In this document: in pieces, positions 25,408 to 33,691 of the stretch
How the letters are laid out: each line of letters opens with the position of its first letter
Numbering within the stretch: the first letter of the stretch is position 1
Assembly (NCBI RefSeq): GCF_014191725.1
Contig: NZ_JACHWZ010000015.1
Location: 1-64,000, forward strand
Direction: 5' to 3'
Source of the DNA: Microbulbifer rhizosphaerae
GTDB lineage: Bacteria > Pseudomonadota > Gammaproteobacteria > Pseudomonadales > Cellvibrionaceae
DNA length: 64,000 bases
Translations under genes and position numbers: made by a program
The notes under the pieces: generated by a model
Databases searched by the model: none
What the model saw: the letters and a program-made list of their open reading frames with translations, nothing else
Told to the model about the DNA's origin: nothing

Positions 25408-28158
25408 TCAAAAGCGGTAGCTCATGCTCGCTTTCACGGAGCGGCCCATCAGAGGACGCGCCACACCGGTATAAGTGCCATCGCTGAACGCCAGTCCGCT
25501 GGTGATATTGGAACCCTCGGTAAAGGAATCCGCATCGTTCAGGTTGTTGATGTGCAACTGCAGGTCCAGGTTTTCGGTCGCGGCGTACTGCAGGCCGAGG
25601 TTCACCTGGGTGTACTCGGGGTACACGGTCACGTTGGCGCTCTCATCGCTGGCGAAACGCTCGCTGAAATACTGCACTTGGCCATAGACGGTTAGCGGGA
25701 TGCCGTTCAGGGTGTAAGACGGACGGAAGTTCAGCATCACTTCCGATTGGCGGCGCGGCCGGCGGCCTTCGGTAGTGGATACTTCGTACTCGCGCAGGTC
25801 GTTTACCCCGTCGTTGTCGGTGTCCACGTCGACTATACCGCTGCGAATGGCCTTGTCCTGTGCCCGTTCCGGGTCCTGCCATACGAGGCTGCCCTGCAGG
25901 TTCAGGCCCGGCAATGCGGAGGGCGCGTAGGAGGCCTCCACCTCAACGCCGAAGTTGGTCAGACTCTGGCGGAAGCTGTCGCGCACTTTCGGGCAATCGG
26001 CCGGGGCCGGCACGCTGTTACAGGCCACTCTGCCAAAGCCGGTGGCATCCAGATCGTCCAGGGTCGCACCGAGGTTCTCCTTGGCCTTGAAGTCGATGTA
26101 GAACAGGGAGACTCCCAGGTCCAGTTCATCCTGTGCAATGCGGAAGCCGCCTTCCAACTGCTGGATGTCTTCCACCAAGTCGCCACGCGCCACCTCACCG
26201 GTGCTGGGGTTGGTGGCCGGGCCGCCAAAAATGTAGTCCTCGAACCCGGGCAGGCGGAAGGAGTCGGATAGGGTGCCGAACACCGATACGTCGCCCCAGC
26301 TGCCATTTTCCACCAGCAGATAGTTGGCGCCGACAGACCAGCCATAGGCGTCGTAACTTTCCTGTGCCTGCTGCGGTGTGCCATCGGGCACATTGACGAA
26401 GTTGTCCGCCAGGGTGTCGTCGGTGGAACCCACCACAATGTCGCCGGGAGTGAAGTCGTTGGAGGTGTTGCCCGGGTCGAATGAGTTGGTGGTCACACGG
26501 TCCACGTCCAGCTCTTGCCAGCGCACGCCCAGATCGAGCTTCAGGCGCTCATTCATCAGGGCGATATGATCGTGCAGGTAGAAGGCTCTGGTCTCCATGG
26601 AGGCTTCCGCGCCGAGGCCGAAGATGGCCGGCTGATCCATACCTCCGCTGGTGATGGACGGGCCTACCTGCTGCTCGTTGGCATCCGCCGCATAGAGATC
26701 CACCCTGCGCGCCTTGTCGCTGATATCGCTCCAGGCGCTGGCAAATACGGAAAACACATCGTAAGTGAAGTCGCTGCCGTAGGCGCCCAGGGTCAGCTCG
26801 TGAGTGCTGCTGGCGATATCGAACGACTGGTTCACGCGGAAGTCACTGGTGAAGTTGGTGGCATCCACATTGCCGTATACGGGAATATTGTGCGCGAGAA
26901 TGGCCGGAGCCTCAGTAGCGCCGGACAGGTCAGTGCCGGTCACCGTATCTGAGTAGTAGGCCTTGACGGCAGTGGCATCGGCGTAGGCGGTAGCCAGATC
27001 GCCGGTGAAGCTCTGAAGCCGGCTGTACTGATCCGCAGTCAGGCGCGCGGTTTCCCCCGGCGGGTCGTTGAACAGGGCATTGAAGCCGTTGCGGCCGTCG
27101 GTATGGCGGAAACGGGCTTCAAGTCGCAGGCCGTTTTCCAGTTCGTGGGCGAGATCCAGGGTGAAAATGTCGAACTCGGGATTGATACCATCCCGGATAT
27201 CCAAGTCGAGCGGCTCGCCGTTGCTATCGAACAGCGCGTAGTCGGCGATGTTGTCGGAAAGCTGGGTGCCGCTACCGAAATCGACCCCCAGGCTCCGCAC
27301 ACTGTCCGGGTCGACTTCAAAAGGATCATTCTCGGTGCCCGGGGCGCGGTTGTTGGGTACGGAAAAGGGAATATTCTGGTAGTAAATGGTCTGGTCATCG
27401 ATGACATGGGCCTGGGCCTTGACCGTGGTGCGCCCGTCGTCGCTGGTATACAGAATATTGCCGCGCAGCTGGCCGCCCTCGTTGCCGGTAAAGCCCGGAT
27501 CGCGGCGGCCATCGGCGCGGCGGTAGAAGCCGCCCACAGCGTAGGTGAAGTTTTCGTTGATCGGCCCGGCCACAAAGAAATCGTTGCGCACATGGCCCCA
27601 GTCCCCCACTTCTACCCGGTACTCGCCCTCGAAAGTCTGGCTGCCGGTACGGGTCACATAGTTCACCGCCGCGCCCAGGGCATTGGAATACAGCACCGCG
27701 CCCGGCCCGCCTTTGACAGCCTCGACGCTGGTGGTCATCAGGTCGGTTTTGATGAAGACGTCGTTGTTCATAAACGGCGCTTCGGGCTCTTCGTAAACCG
27801 GCAGGCCGTCGATCAGGTTGGGCACATAGCGGTAACCGCCGGCCTGGGGCAAGCCTCGTACCAGTACGTTGTTATGGGTTTCGCCGGCGGTGCCACCCTC
27901 GGCAAAAAAGCCCGGAATATTCCCCAGCAGATCCGCCGTACCGTGTGGCGCCAGCTGTTTCATGTCCTCATTGTCGAGGGTATTGATATTGAAAGTAGCA
28001 TCGAACTTGCGGGTTTCCTTTGCCACCCCGGTAACGATGATCTCTTCAACAGCTTCGGTGGTCTGCCGCGCTACGGCCTCCTCGGCCTGTGCATCAGCGG
28101 AACCCATTGCCAGCAGCGCGATGGCCGCGGCCAGAGGGGTAGGTTGGTACTTGCTCAT
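25408..28158 (-). CDS. TonB-dependent outer-membrane receptor 1 (fructan locus)
   Basis: A 916-residue receptor with a Sec signal (to about residue 25), a plug domain about 40-170 (EEIIVTG start, GTADLLGNIPGFFAEGG, RGLPQAGGYRY, VEAVKGGPGAVLYS) and a beta-barrel ending in Phe (SVKASMSYRF). It is a clear paralogue of the receptor at 30740, sharing the NNV/ITVRGLP, YEEPE and barrel motifs. It lies just downstream of the repeat lipoprotein gene, so receptor plus surface lipoprotein would form a SusCD-like importer. Good ribosome site (GGAGAGAAAA). No LacI-type operator is visible in its 170-base leader. Confidence 0.93.
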   Translation of the reverse strand: MSKYQPTPLAAAIALLAMGSADAQAEEAVARQTTEAVEEIIVTGVAKETRKFDATFNINTLDNEDMKQLAPHGTADLLGNIPGFFAEGGTAGETHNNVLVRGLPQAGGYRYVPNLIDGLPVYEEPEAPFMNNDVFIKTDLMTTSVEAVKGGPGAVLYSNALGAAVNYVTRTGSQTFEGEYRVEVGDWGHVRNDFFVAGPINENFTYAVGGFYRRADGRRDPGFTGNEGGQLRGNILYTSDDGRTTVKAQAHVIDDQTIYYQNIPFSVPNNRAPGTENDPFEVDPDSVRSLGVDFGSGTQLSDNIADYALFDSNGEPLDLDIRDGINPEFDIFTLDLAHELENGLRLEARFRHTDGRNGFNALFNDPPGETARLTADQYSRLQSFTGDLATAYADATAVKAYYSDTVTGTDLSGATEAPAILAHNIPVYGNVDATNFTSDFRVNQSFDIASSTHELTLGAYGSDFTYDVFSVFASAWSDISDKARRVDLYAADANEQQVGPSITSGGMDQPAIFGLGAEASMETRAFYLHDHIALMNERLKLDLGVRWQELDVDRVTTNSFDPGNTSNDFTPGDIVVGSTDDTLADNFVNVPDGTPQQAQESYDAYGWSVGANYLLVENGSWGDVSVFGTLSDSFRLPGFEDYIFGGPATNPSTGEVARGDLVEDIQQLEGGFRIAQDELDLGVSLFYIDFKAKENLGATLDDLDATGFGRVACNSVPAPADCPKVRDSFRQSLTNFGVEVEASYAPSALPGLNLQGSLVWQDPERAQDKAIRSGIVDVDTDNDGVNDLREYEVSTTEGRRPRRQSEVMLNFRPSYTLNGIPLTVYGQVQYFSERFASDESANVTVYPEYTQVNLGLQYAATENLDLQLHINNLNDADSFTEGSNITSGLAFSDGTYTGVARPLMGRSVKASMSYRF

Positions 28159-28292
28159 TTTTCTCTCCGTGTGTGAAATGCCCGTTTTTATTTCAGATCA
28201 GAGATCCAATCGACAGGCACAACCCAACCCGCCAATAAGCGTACACCGATCCATTTATGGGCGCATTGCGCGGTACACTGGAGTGGTACCGC

Positions 28293-28316
28293 AAAAAAAC
28301 CCCTGCAGATCAGGGG
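28293..28316 (-). terminator. Rho-independent terminator of the repeat lipoprotein gene
   Basis: CCCCTGATCTGCAGGGG followed by TTTTTTT on the minus strand, 12 bases past the stop of the gene ending at 28329. Strong intrinsic terminator, so receptor 1 needs its own promoter. Confidence 0.85.
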
Positions 28317-28328
28317 CTGAAAACCGAC

Positions 28329-30452
28329 TTAATTGCGGGGCTCTGAACTCATATGTACGTGGTCGAAGCTGACAAAACCGCAGCCGCCTGGCTCGTTGTC
28401 AAAGATGCGGATCTTCACGTCGGAGCCGGCCTGGGCGCCGAGGTCGATGGTCACCCAGTCGTCGTCGCCATTGATCGCGGCGGGACCGCAGGAGTTGGGC
28501 GTGTAGGAGGCGATAACACTCTCGTCCGCCGCGCTCAGCACTTCCAGGCCCACCGGTGCGGTGCCGTTGCCACCGGCCATCAGGAAGTTCAGGTAGGAGC
28601 GCTCCGCGTCCACGGTCACCGCCGGGGAAGTCAGGGTGCCGGTGGGCGCATCACAGCCCAATTCATTGTTGTTGAGTTCGCAGGTGCTCACCGCCATAGC
28701 GCCCACCCGCGCCTCGCCACTTACACCGCGCCAGGCGTCGGCGCCCGCCGGGCCGGCAAAGTCGCCGGTGGCGGTCCAGTCGGAGGCAGTGGCATCGTCG
28801 AAGTCGCCGATCACCTGGGCGAAGGCATCCTCCCCGAGGGTGACGTTGAAGCCGAGCTGCTTTTCCGTTGCCGGAGTCAGCGTTACGCCGCCGCCGTCTA
28901 TGGCGTTGTCCGCGGGGTTCCAGGCTTCCGCCGCCTGGTAGAAATGGTCGGCGCTGACAAATCCGCAACCGCCGGCTTCTTCGTCAAAAACCTGCAGCTG
29001 CACATAAGCATTTTTCACCGCCGCCATGTCGATCGACGTCCAGTCGTCATCGCCGTCGATATAGGACGGGCCACAGCTGTTCGGAATATAGGTGTGCAAA
29101 ACGTTGCCGAAGGTGTCCAGCAGACGCACGCCCACCGGCGCGCTGCCGTTTCCGCCCCCCATCAGGAAGTTGAGGTAGTCCTGGGTAACTTTGAATGCCG
29201 GAGAGATCACGGAACCCACAGGCGCGTCACAGCCCGCGGCGTTATCGTTCATCTCGCAGGTACTGATTGCGCGCTCCCCCACCCTGGCGCCGTCATCGGC
29301 AATTGTGGTGCCCTCCCAGCTGTCGATACCCGGTTCCGCGAAGGAGCCGCTTGCCGTCCAACCGCGCTTCTCCACCATATCCTGCGGGTTTTCGAAGCTG
29401 GCATTGGGTATCAGCCCCGCCATGCCCTGGGTTTCGTCAAAGGTGACATTCTTCGGGTTCAGCGGTTTAACGGCTGCACCGGCATTGGTACCACGGGGGG
29501 CGTCCGTCTGGTAGAAGTGATCCATGGCCAGGAAACCGCAGCCGGCGGTTTCGTTGTCGTAGAGACGCAGTTTGATGGTCTCGCCGATCAGGCCGCTGGT
29601 ATCGAAATGCACATAATGCTGGTCGCCCTTCAGCCAGGCGTCGCCGCAGCTGTTGGGTGTATAGCTGGCCAGCACGGTATCGTCCGCGGCGAGAATGACT
29701 TCCACACCCAGGTCGTTGGAGCCGTTGCCGCCGGACATCAGGAAGGTGATGAAATCGTGGGTCACTTCGATATCGAGTATGGTGATGCTGCCCACGTGCT
29801 CGTCACAGCCGCTGAGGCCGCCGATTTCGCAGGTGGACACGGATACCTCGCCGATTCGCGCCGCGGTATCGACGATTTCCGGGCGATATTCCAGGCTGTT
29901 CCATCCCGCGGTGGCGATGCCCGGGTCGGCGAATACCCCGGTCACAACGTATTTTTCCGGCTCCGCCTGCATGGACACGGGGAACTCGAAGCTGGTGATG
30001 ATGTTTTCCTGAACAAAAGTGGAGTCATCGACGGTGACGTTGGCGTAGACGTTGGACTCGATTTCCTCTTCGTTGTCGGTCACCACCACCGTCACGGGAA
30101 GTTCCGCATCCGCGGAAAATCCGTCGGAGGCGATCACCGTAAACCGGTAGGTGTTGTCACCATCCGCGTCCGCGGGCTGCTCGAAGTCGGTGGGGATGGC
30201 GAAGCTCAGCACCCCTTCTCCAGTAATCGAAAAGACCGCAGCATCGGAGCCGACAAGCGACAGACTGACCGGGTTGCCCTCCGCATCGGAGACCTCAATT
30301 GTGGTCAGGTTCCTGACGCCCTCCTGAACCTCGATCACACCGGGGTCCACCAAGGTCGGGGAAGTGTTTTCCGGCAGCGGGCCGGCATCATCGTTGCTAC
30401 AGGCGCCCAGCATCAAGGCGAGCGGGAGCAGTGGAAATTTTTTCAGCCACAT
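28329..30452 (-). CDS. Surface lipoprotein with three tandem cysteine-rich modules, candidate fructan-binding protein
   Basis: A 707-residue lipoprotein (LGAC, Cys 18). A cadherin/Ig-like domain lies about 33-128. Three repeats of about 160 residues follow (about 165-315, 360-510, 570-705). Each repeat has the same order: GW-T/N, ARxGExxVSTCE, GCDAPxGS, FLMxGGNGS, SYTPNSCG, DDW and GGCGFxxxDHFY. Each carries four cysteines at matching places (for example 208, 216, 269 and 305 in repeat 1), suggesting two disulfides per module. The later half of the module resembles the C-terminal modules of the GH32 lipoprotein at 41050. It sits between two TonB receptors, where a glycan-binding SusD-type protein would be expected. 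Not a SusD homologue. Confidence 0.75.
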   Translation of the reverse strand: MWLKKFPLLPLALMLGACSNDDAGPLPENTSPTLVDPGVIEVQEGVRNLTTIEVSDAEGNPVSLSLVGSDAAVFSITGEGVLSFAIPTDFEQPADADGDNTYRFTVIASDGFSADAELPVTVVVTDNEEEIESNVYANVTVDDSTFVQENIITSFEFPVSMQAEPEKYVVTGVFADPGIATAGWNSLEYRPEIVDTAARIGEVSVSTCEIGGLSGCDEHVGSITILDIEVTHDFITFLMSGGNGSNDLGVEVILAADDTVLASYTPNSCGDAWLKGDQHYVHFDTSGLIGETIKLRLYDNETAGCGFLAMDHFYQTDAPRGTNAGAAVKPLNPKNVTFDETQGMAGLIPNASFENPQDMVEKRGWTASGSFAEPGIDSWEGTTIADDGARVGERAISTCEMNDNAAGCDAPVGSVISPAFKVTQDYLNFLMGGGNGSAPVGVRLLDTFGNVLHTYIPNSCGPSYIDGDDDWTSIDMAAVKNAYVQLQVFDEEAGGCGFVSADHFYQAAEAWNPADNAIDGGGVTLTPATEKQLGFNVTLGEDAFAQVIGDFDDATASDWTATGDFAGPAGADAWRGVSGEARVGAMAVSTCELNNNELGCDAPTGTLTSPAVTVDAERSYLNFLMAGGNGTAPVGLEVLSAADESVIASYTPNSCGPAAINGDDDWVTIDLGAQAGSDVKIRIFDNEPGGCGFVSFDHVHMSSEPRN

Positions 30453-30500
30453 AATCGTTTTCCTTTTATTGTTCTAAGGTAACCACTCACCCCAACAGTC

Positions 30501-30525
30501 CCCTCTCCCCCTTAGGGGGAGAGGG
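30501..30525. repeat. CCCTCTCCC-type inverted repeat
   Basis: Arms CCCTCTCCCCC/GGGGGAGAGGG with a TTA loop, the same arms as at 152-177. Immediately followed by a GC homopolymer tract. Confidence 0.8.
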
Positions 30526-30550
30526 TTAGGGAGAGGGGGGTGCTGATCGA

Positions 30551-30621
<71 letters not shown>

Positions 30622-30647
30622 GCGCTGATCGAAGCCCCCTCCCCCAG

Positions 30648-30673
30648 CCCCTCCCCCGCAAGCGGGGGAGGGG
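30648..30673. repeat. CCCCTCCCCCGC inverted repeat
   Basis: Perfect 12-bp arms with AA loop, 67 bases before the end of the receptor 2 gene. Variant of the CCCTCTCCC hairpin family, and possibly also an RNA 3'-end structure for that gene. Confidence 0.75.
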
Positions 30674-30739
30674 AGAGTAGTTACGTGCTAAGTATTTTTT
30701 GCCGTATGGAATGTACGGGGGTGAATCCTCCCGCAGCCA

Positions 30740-33538
30740 TCAGAACCTGTAGTGCAGGCTCGCGCGCCAGGTGCGGCCAAACAGCGGCCGGGCGACACCG
30801 CGGTTGGTTGCGCCGTTGGGGCCCTTGAGGTCCACGAACAGTGGGTCCCCCTCGGTGAACGACCACTCGTCGGTCAGGTTGGCGACGTGCACCTGGGCGG
30901 CCAGGTTCGGGCTGAAGTCCCAGATAAAGCCCGCATCCACGTGGAAGTACGCCGGATACAGGGTGACGTCGAAATCCCGGGACTCCGAATAGCGCTCGCC
31001 GAAGTAGGTGTACTTCATGTACGGCTTGAACGGCAGGCCGGTGAGAGGCTTGGTGTCGTACACCATCTGCAGGTTGAACATAAAGTCGGCCAGGCGGCGC
31101 GGGGTGCGGCCGTCTTCGCCGATTTCGCGGAACTCGTAACCGATCACTACACCGTTTTCGGTAAGCTCCTGCACGACGTTGTAGTTGGCTCCGACGATTT
31201 CCGGTTGCTGGTAGACGACATTACCGGTCAACTCCAGCCCCTCGGCAAAAACCGGCTGCCAGGTGGCCTCCACTTCGATACCGAGGTTCTCGACACCCTT
31301 GCGGTAGAACTCGCGCACCTCCGGGCAGGTGTTGATATCGGGAATATCCTCGTTGACCACACACTCGCTGGAGGTGAAGTCGCGGTAGATACTGATATTT
31401 TCCCGCGGGCTGAAATCGTTGTAGAAGAGCGCCACCTGGGTATCCCAGGTATCCGTATAGAAACGCACACCGGTTTCATACTGCCAGATCTGCTCCACCT
31501 GCTCTTCGTCGCGGCTGGAATCCACACGAAACTCGTTCAGGTCCTCCAGGCTCGGCAGGCGGAAGGAATTTGAGATCAAGCCGTACACCGCCAGGCGGTC
31601 GGAGAAGGAGTAGTTGGCACCCACTGACCAGCCGCTGCCTTCGAAGGTGTCCTCGTGCGTGCGCAGTGCACCGGGCAAGAAAATTTCGTTATCGGCCGTG
31701 GTATCTTCAACTGAACCGGGCACTACGCTGTTCGGCGTCCTGTCGGAGCCTGCCTGCAGTTCGCGATTACGGCGCGCAACGACAGACTCCTGGTCCTGCC
31801 AGCGCACACCCAGGTCCAGCTTCAGGCGGCTGTCCAGCAACTCCCAGTGGTCGTGCAGGTACACCGCCCGGCCCTCGACCTCGATATCCGAGTTGTAGCC
31901 GAAGAAGCCCGGCAGAATCGCGCCGTTGTAGGTCAGGCTCGGGCCCACACGATTGCCGTTTGTATCCAGGCCGTAAAGCTCTACCAGCCGCGATCGGTCC
32001 TCCATGCTGGAAACCAGCAGGGAAGCTTGGTGCACCTGGTCGTTTTTGTACTCGCTGGCATAAACGCCAAGAGTAAAGTCGTGCTGGCCCATCAGCTCAA
32101 AGCTTTTTTGCACCTGCAGGTCGATACTGGTGCTCTCCGCTTCGACATCGGTGATAAACGGCAGCAGGAAGTTGAGGACGGTATTGTCGGCAACGCGGCT
32201 GCCGTCATCCAGGTAGAAGGCGCCAACCGACTGGGCCAGCGCATGGTTGTTGACGAAATCGTCGCGGCTGATGCCGGGGAATACCGCGGAGGGGTCTTCC
32301 GGCACCTGGAAGAAGCCGTTCAGCTTGGCCGTATCGTATTCGCCGCGCAGGGCCTGACCGTGCGCGGCGCTGACAATGTCGTTCTGGTAGCGGGCATTGA
32401 GGAATTCGGCCGCCGAAGTGGAGTCGTTGCCGGTAAACATGGCGTTGAAGTCGTTGGTGCCAACGGTGTGGCGCACGCCGGCATTGAAACGCCAGCCGGA
32501 TTCCAGTTCGTGGCGGAACTTTACCGTGAAAATGTCGAAGTCCGCGTGGTTGCCATCGGCGATATCGATTTCCCGCTCGCCGTATTCCCCCAACATCCTG
32601 AAATGGCGATTGTAGGGAGACGCCACCGTGCCGTCGGCGAAGTCGATGCCGATCGGCCAGACTTCATCCCGCTTGATTTCGATCGGGTCTTCCGGCGTTC
32701 CCGGCTCACTGAATGCCGGCACCTGGAAAGGAAGATTCTGGTAGAAGGCGGTGTGGTCGTTGATAAACAGCGCATGCAGCTGCACTTGGGTGCGCTCGTC
32801 GTCACTGGTGAACACCAGGTTGCCGCGCAACTGGCCGCCCTCGTCCGCGGTGTAGCCGGTATCGCGAATACCGTCGGAGTTGCGGTAGAAGCCACCCAGG
32901 GCGTAGGTCAGGTTGTCGGTGGCGGGGCCGGACACGTAGAAATCGTTGCGCAACAGGCCGTAATCGCTGGCCTCCACCTTGTAGGCGCCTTCGAATGCCT
33001 GGCCGCCGGTACGGGTCACGTGGTTGACGGTGGCACCCAGGCCGTTGGAATAGAGAATGCCACCAGTACCCCCCTTGACCACCTCGACGCGCTCCGTCAT
33101 CAGATCGCCACGGACAGCCACGTCGTTGTTCATGAACTGGACTTCGGGCTCCTCGTACCAGGGCAGCCCGTCGATCAGCTGGGGCGCGTAGCGGTAACCG
33201 CCGGTGACCGGCAGTCCACGCACCGTGATATTGTTGCCCGCTTCACCGGCGGTGCCGCCCTCCGCAAAGATGCCAGGCACATTCTGCAGCAGGTCCGCGG
33301 TGCTCACTGGGGCCAGCCGCTGCATGTCTTCCCGGTTGAGGGTATTGATGGAAAAAGTGGCGTCGGCCTTGGAGGTCTCCTCCACCACACCGGTGACAAT
33401 GATCTCCTCCAGTGCTTCTTTTTGTGGCTTCTTACTCGTGTCGACGGTCCGCTGATCTGGGTCTTGTGCCACTGCAGTGTTGATAGCCAGAGCCAGGGGT
33501 GCGACAACAAACACCAGCCGGTCGAACTCTCTCTTCAT
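30740..33538 (-). CDS. TonB-dependent outer-membrane receptor 2 (fructan locus)
   Basis: A 932-residue receptor: signal to about residue 24, plug about 45-175 (EEIIVTGVVEETSKAD, STADLLQNVPGIFAEGG, RGLPVTGGYRY, VEVVKGGTGGILYS), barrel ending SLHYRF. It is paralogous to receptor 1 and has the best ribosome site of the locus (AAGGAGGTATC). Two LacI-type operators lie just upstream, one of them fused to a TTGACA/AACAAT promoter. Expression is therefore presumably induced by fructan breakdown products together with the GH32 genes. It should import oligofructans released or captured at the surface. Confidence 0.94.
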   Translation of the reverse strand: MKREFDRLVFVVAPLALAINTAVAQDPDQRTVDTSKKPQKEALEEIIVTGVVEETSKADATFSINTLNREDMQRLAPVSTADLLQNVPGIFAEGGTAGEAGNNITVRGLPVTGGYRYAPQLIDGLPWYEEPEVQFMNNDVAVRGDLMTERVEVVKGGTGGILYSNGLGATVNHVTRTGGQAFEGAYKVEASDYGLLRNDFYVSGPATDNLTYALGGFYRNSDGIRDTGYTADEGGQLRGNLVFTSDDERTQVQLHALFINDHTAFYQNLPFQVPAFSEPGTPEDPIEIKRDEVWPIGIDFADGTVASPYNRHFRMLGEYGEREIDIADGNHADFDIFTVKFRHELESGWRFNAGVRHTVGTNDFNAMFTGNDSTSAAEFLNARYQNDIVSAAHGQALRGEYDTAKLNGFFQVPEDPSAVFPGISRDDFVNNHALAQSVGAFYLDDGSRVADNTVLNFLLPFITDVEAESTSIDLQVQKSFELMGQHDFTLGVYASEYKNDQVHQASLLVSSMEDRSRLVELYGLDTNGNRVGPSLTYNGAILPGFFGYNSDIEVEGRAVYLHDHWELLDSRLKLDLGVRWQDQESVVARRNRELQAGSDRTPNSVVPGSVEDTTADNEIFLPGALRTHEDTFEGSGWSVGANYSFSDRLAVYGLISNSFRLPSLEDLNEFRVDSSRDEEQVEQIWQYETGVRFYTDTWDTQVALFYNDFSPRENISIYRDFTSSECVVNEDIPDINTCPEVREFYRKGVENLGIEVEATWQPVFAEGLELTGNVVYQQPEIVGANYNVVQELTENGVVIGYEFREIGEDGRTPRRLADFMFNLQMVYDTKPLTGLPFKPYMKYTYFGERYSESRDFDVTLYPAYFHVDAGFIWDFSPNLAAQVHVANLTDEWSFTEGDPLFVDLKGPNGATNRGVARPLFGRTWRASLHYRF

Positions 33539-33591
33539 CGCGGGATACCTCCTTGAGGCGTCTTATTCTTTTTAAATTTATTAGTCAATTT

Positions 33592-33607
33592 TGTCTATCG
33601 TTGGACA
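33592..33607. promoter_or_regulatory. LacI-type operator O1, receptor 2
   Basis: TGTCTATCGTTGGACA. It matches the consensus TGTCTATCGTTAGACA at 15 of 16 positions. It lies 34 bases nearer the gene than O2, roughly three helical turns, so two repressor dimers could bind on one face. Confidence 0.75.
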
Positions 33608-33625
33608 TTCCCTCCGGAAAACCTA

Positions 33626-33641
33626 TGTCCATCGGTAGACA
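33626..33641. promoter_or_regulatory. LacI-type operator O2, receptor 2
   Basis: TGTCCATCGGTAGACA. Its upstream end overlaps the last base of the AACAAT -10 box, the same arrangement as at 38491 and 47158. Confidence 0.75.
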
Positions 33642-33670
33642 TTGTTCTTCCATATCCACGCACTTGTCAA
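33641..33670 (-). promoter_or_regulatory. Promoter of TonB receptor 2
   Basis: Minus-strand TTGACA (33665-33670), 18-base spacer, AACAAT (33641-33646). The start point would fall inside operator O2, so repressor binding would block it directly. Confidence 0.6.
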
Positions 33671-33691
33671 CACCAAAGTGCGACCAGCTTT

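Noticed and set aside
28353..30482. Long plus-strand open frame opposite the repeat lipoprotein
   Set aside because: Shadow of the minus-strand gene, which has a signal peptide, repeats and a ribosome site.
31847..33556. Plus-strand open frame opposite receptor 2
   Set aside because: Antisense shadow of a TonB receptor with intact motifs.
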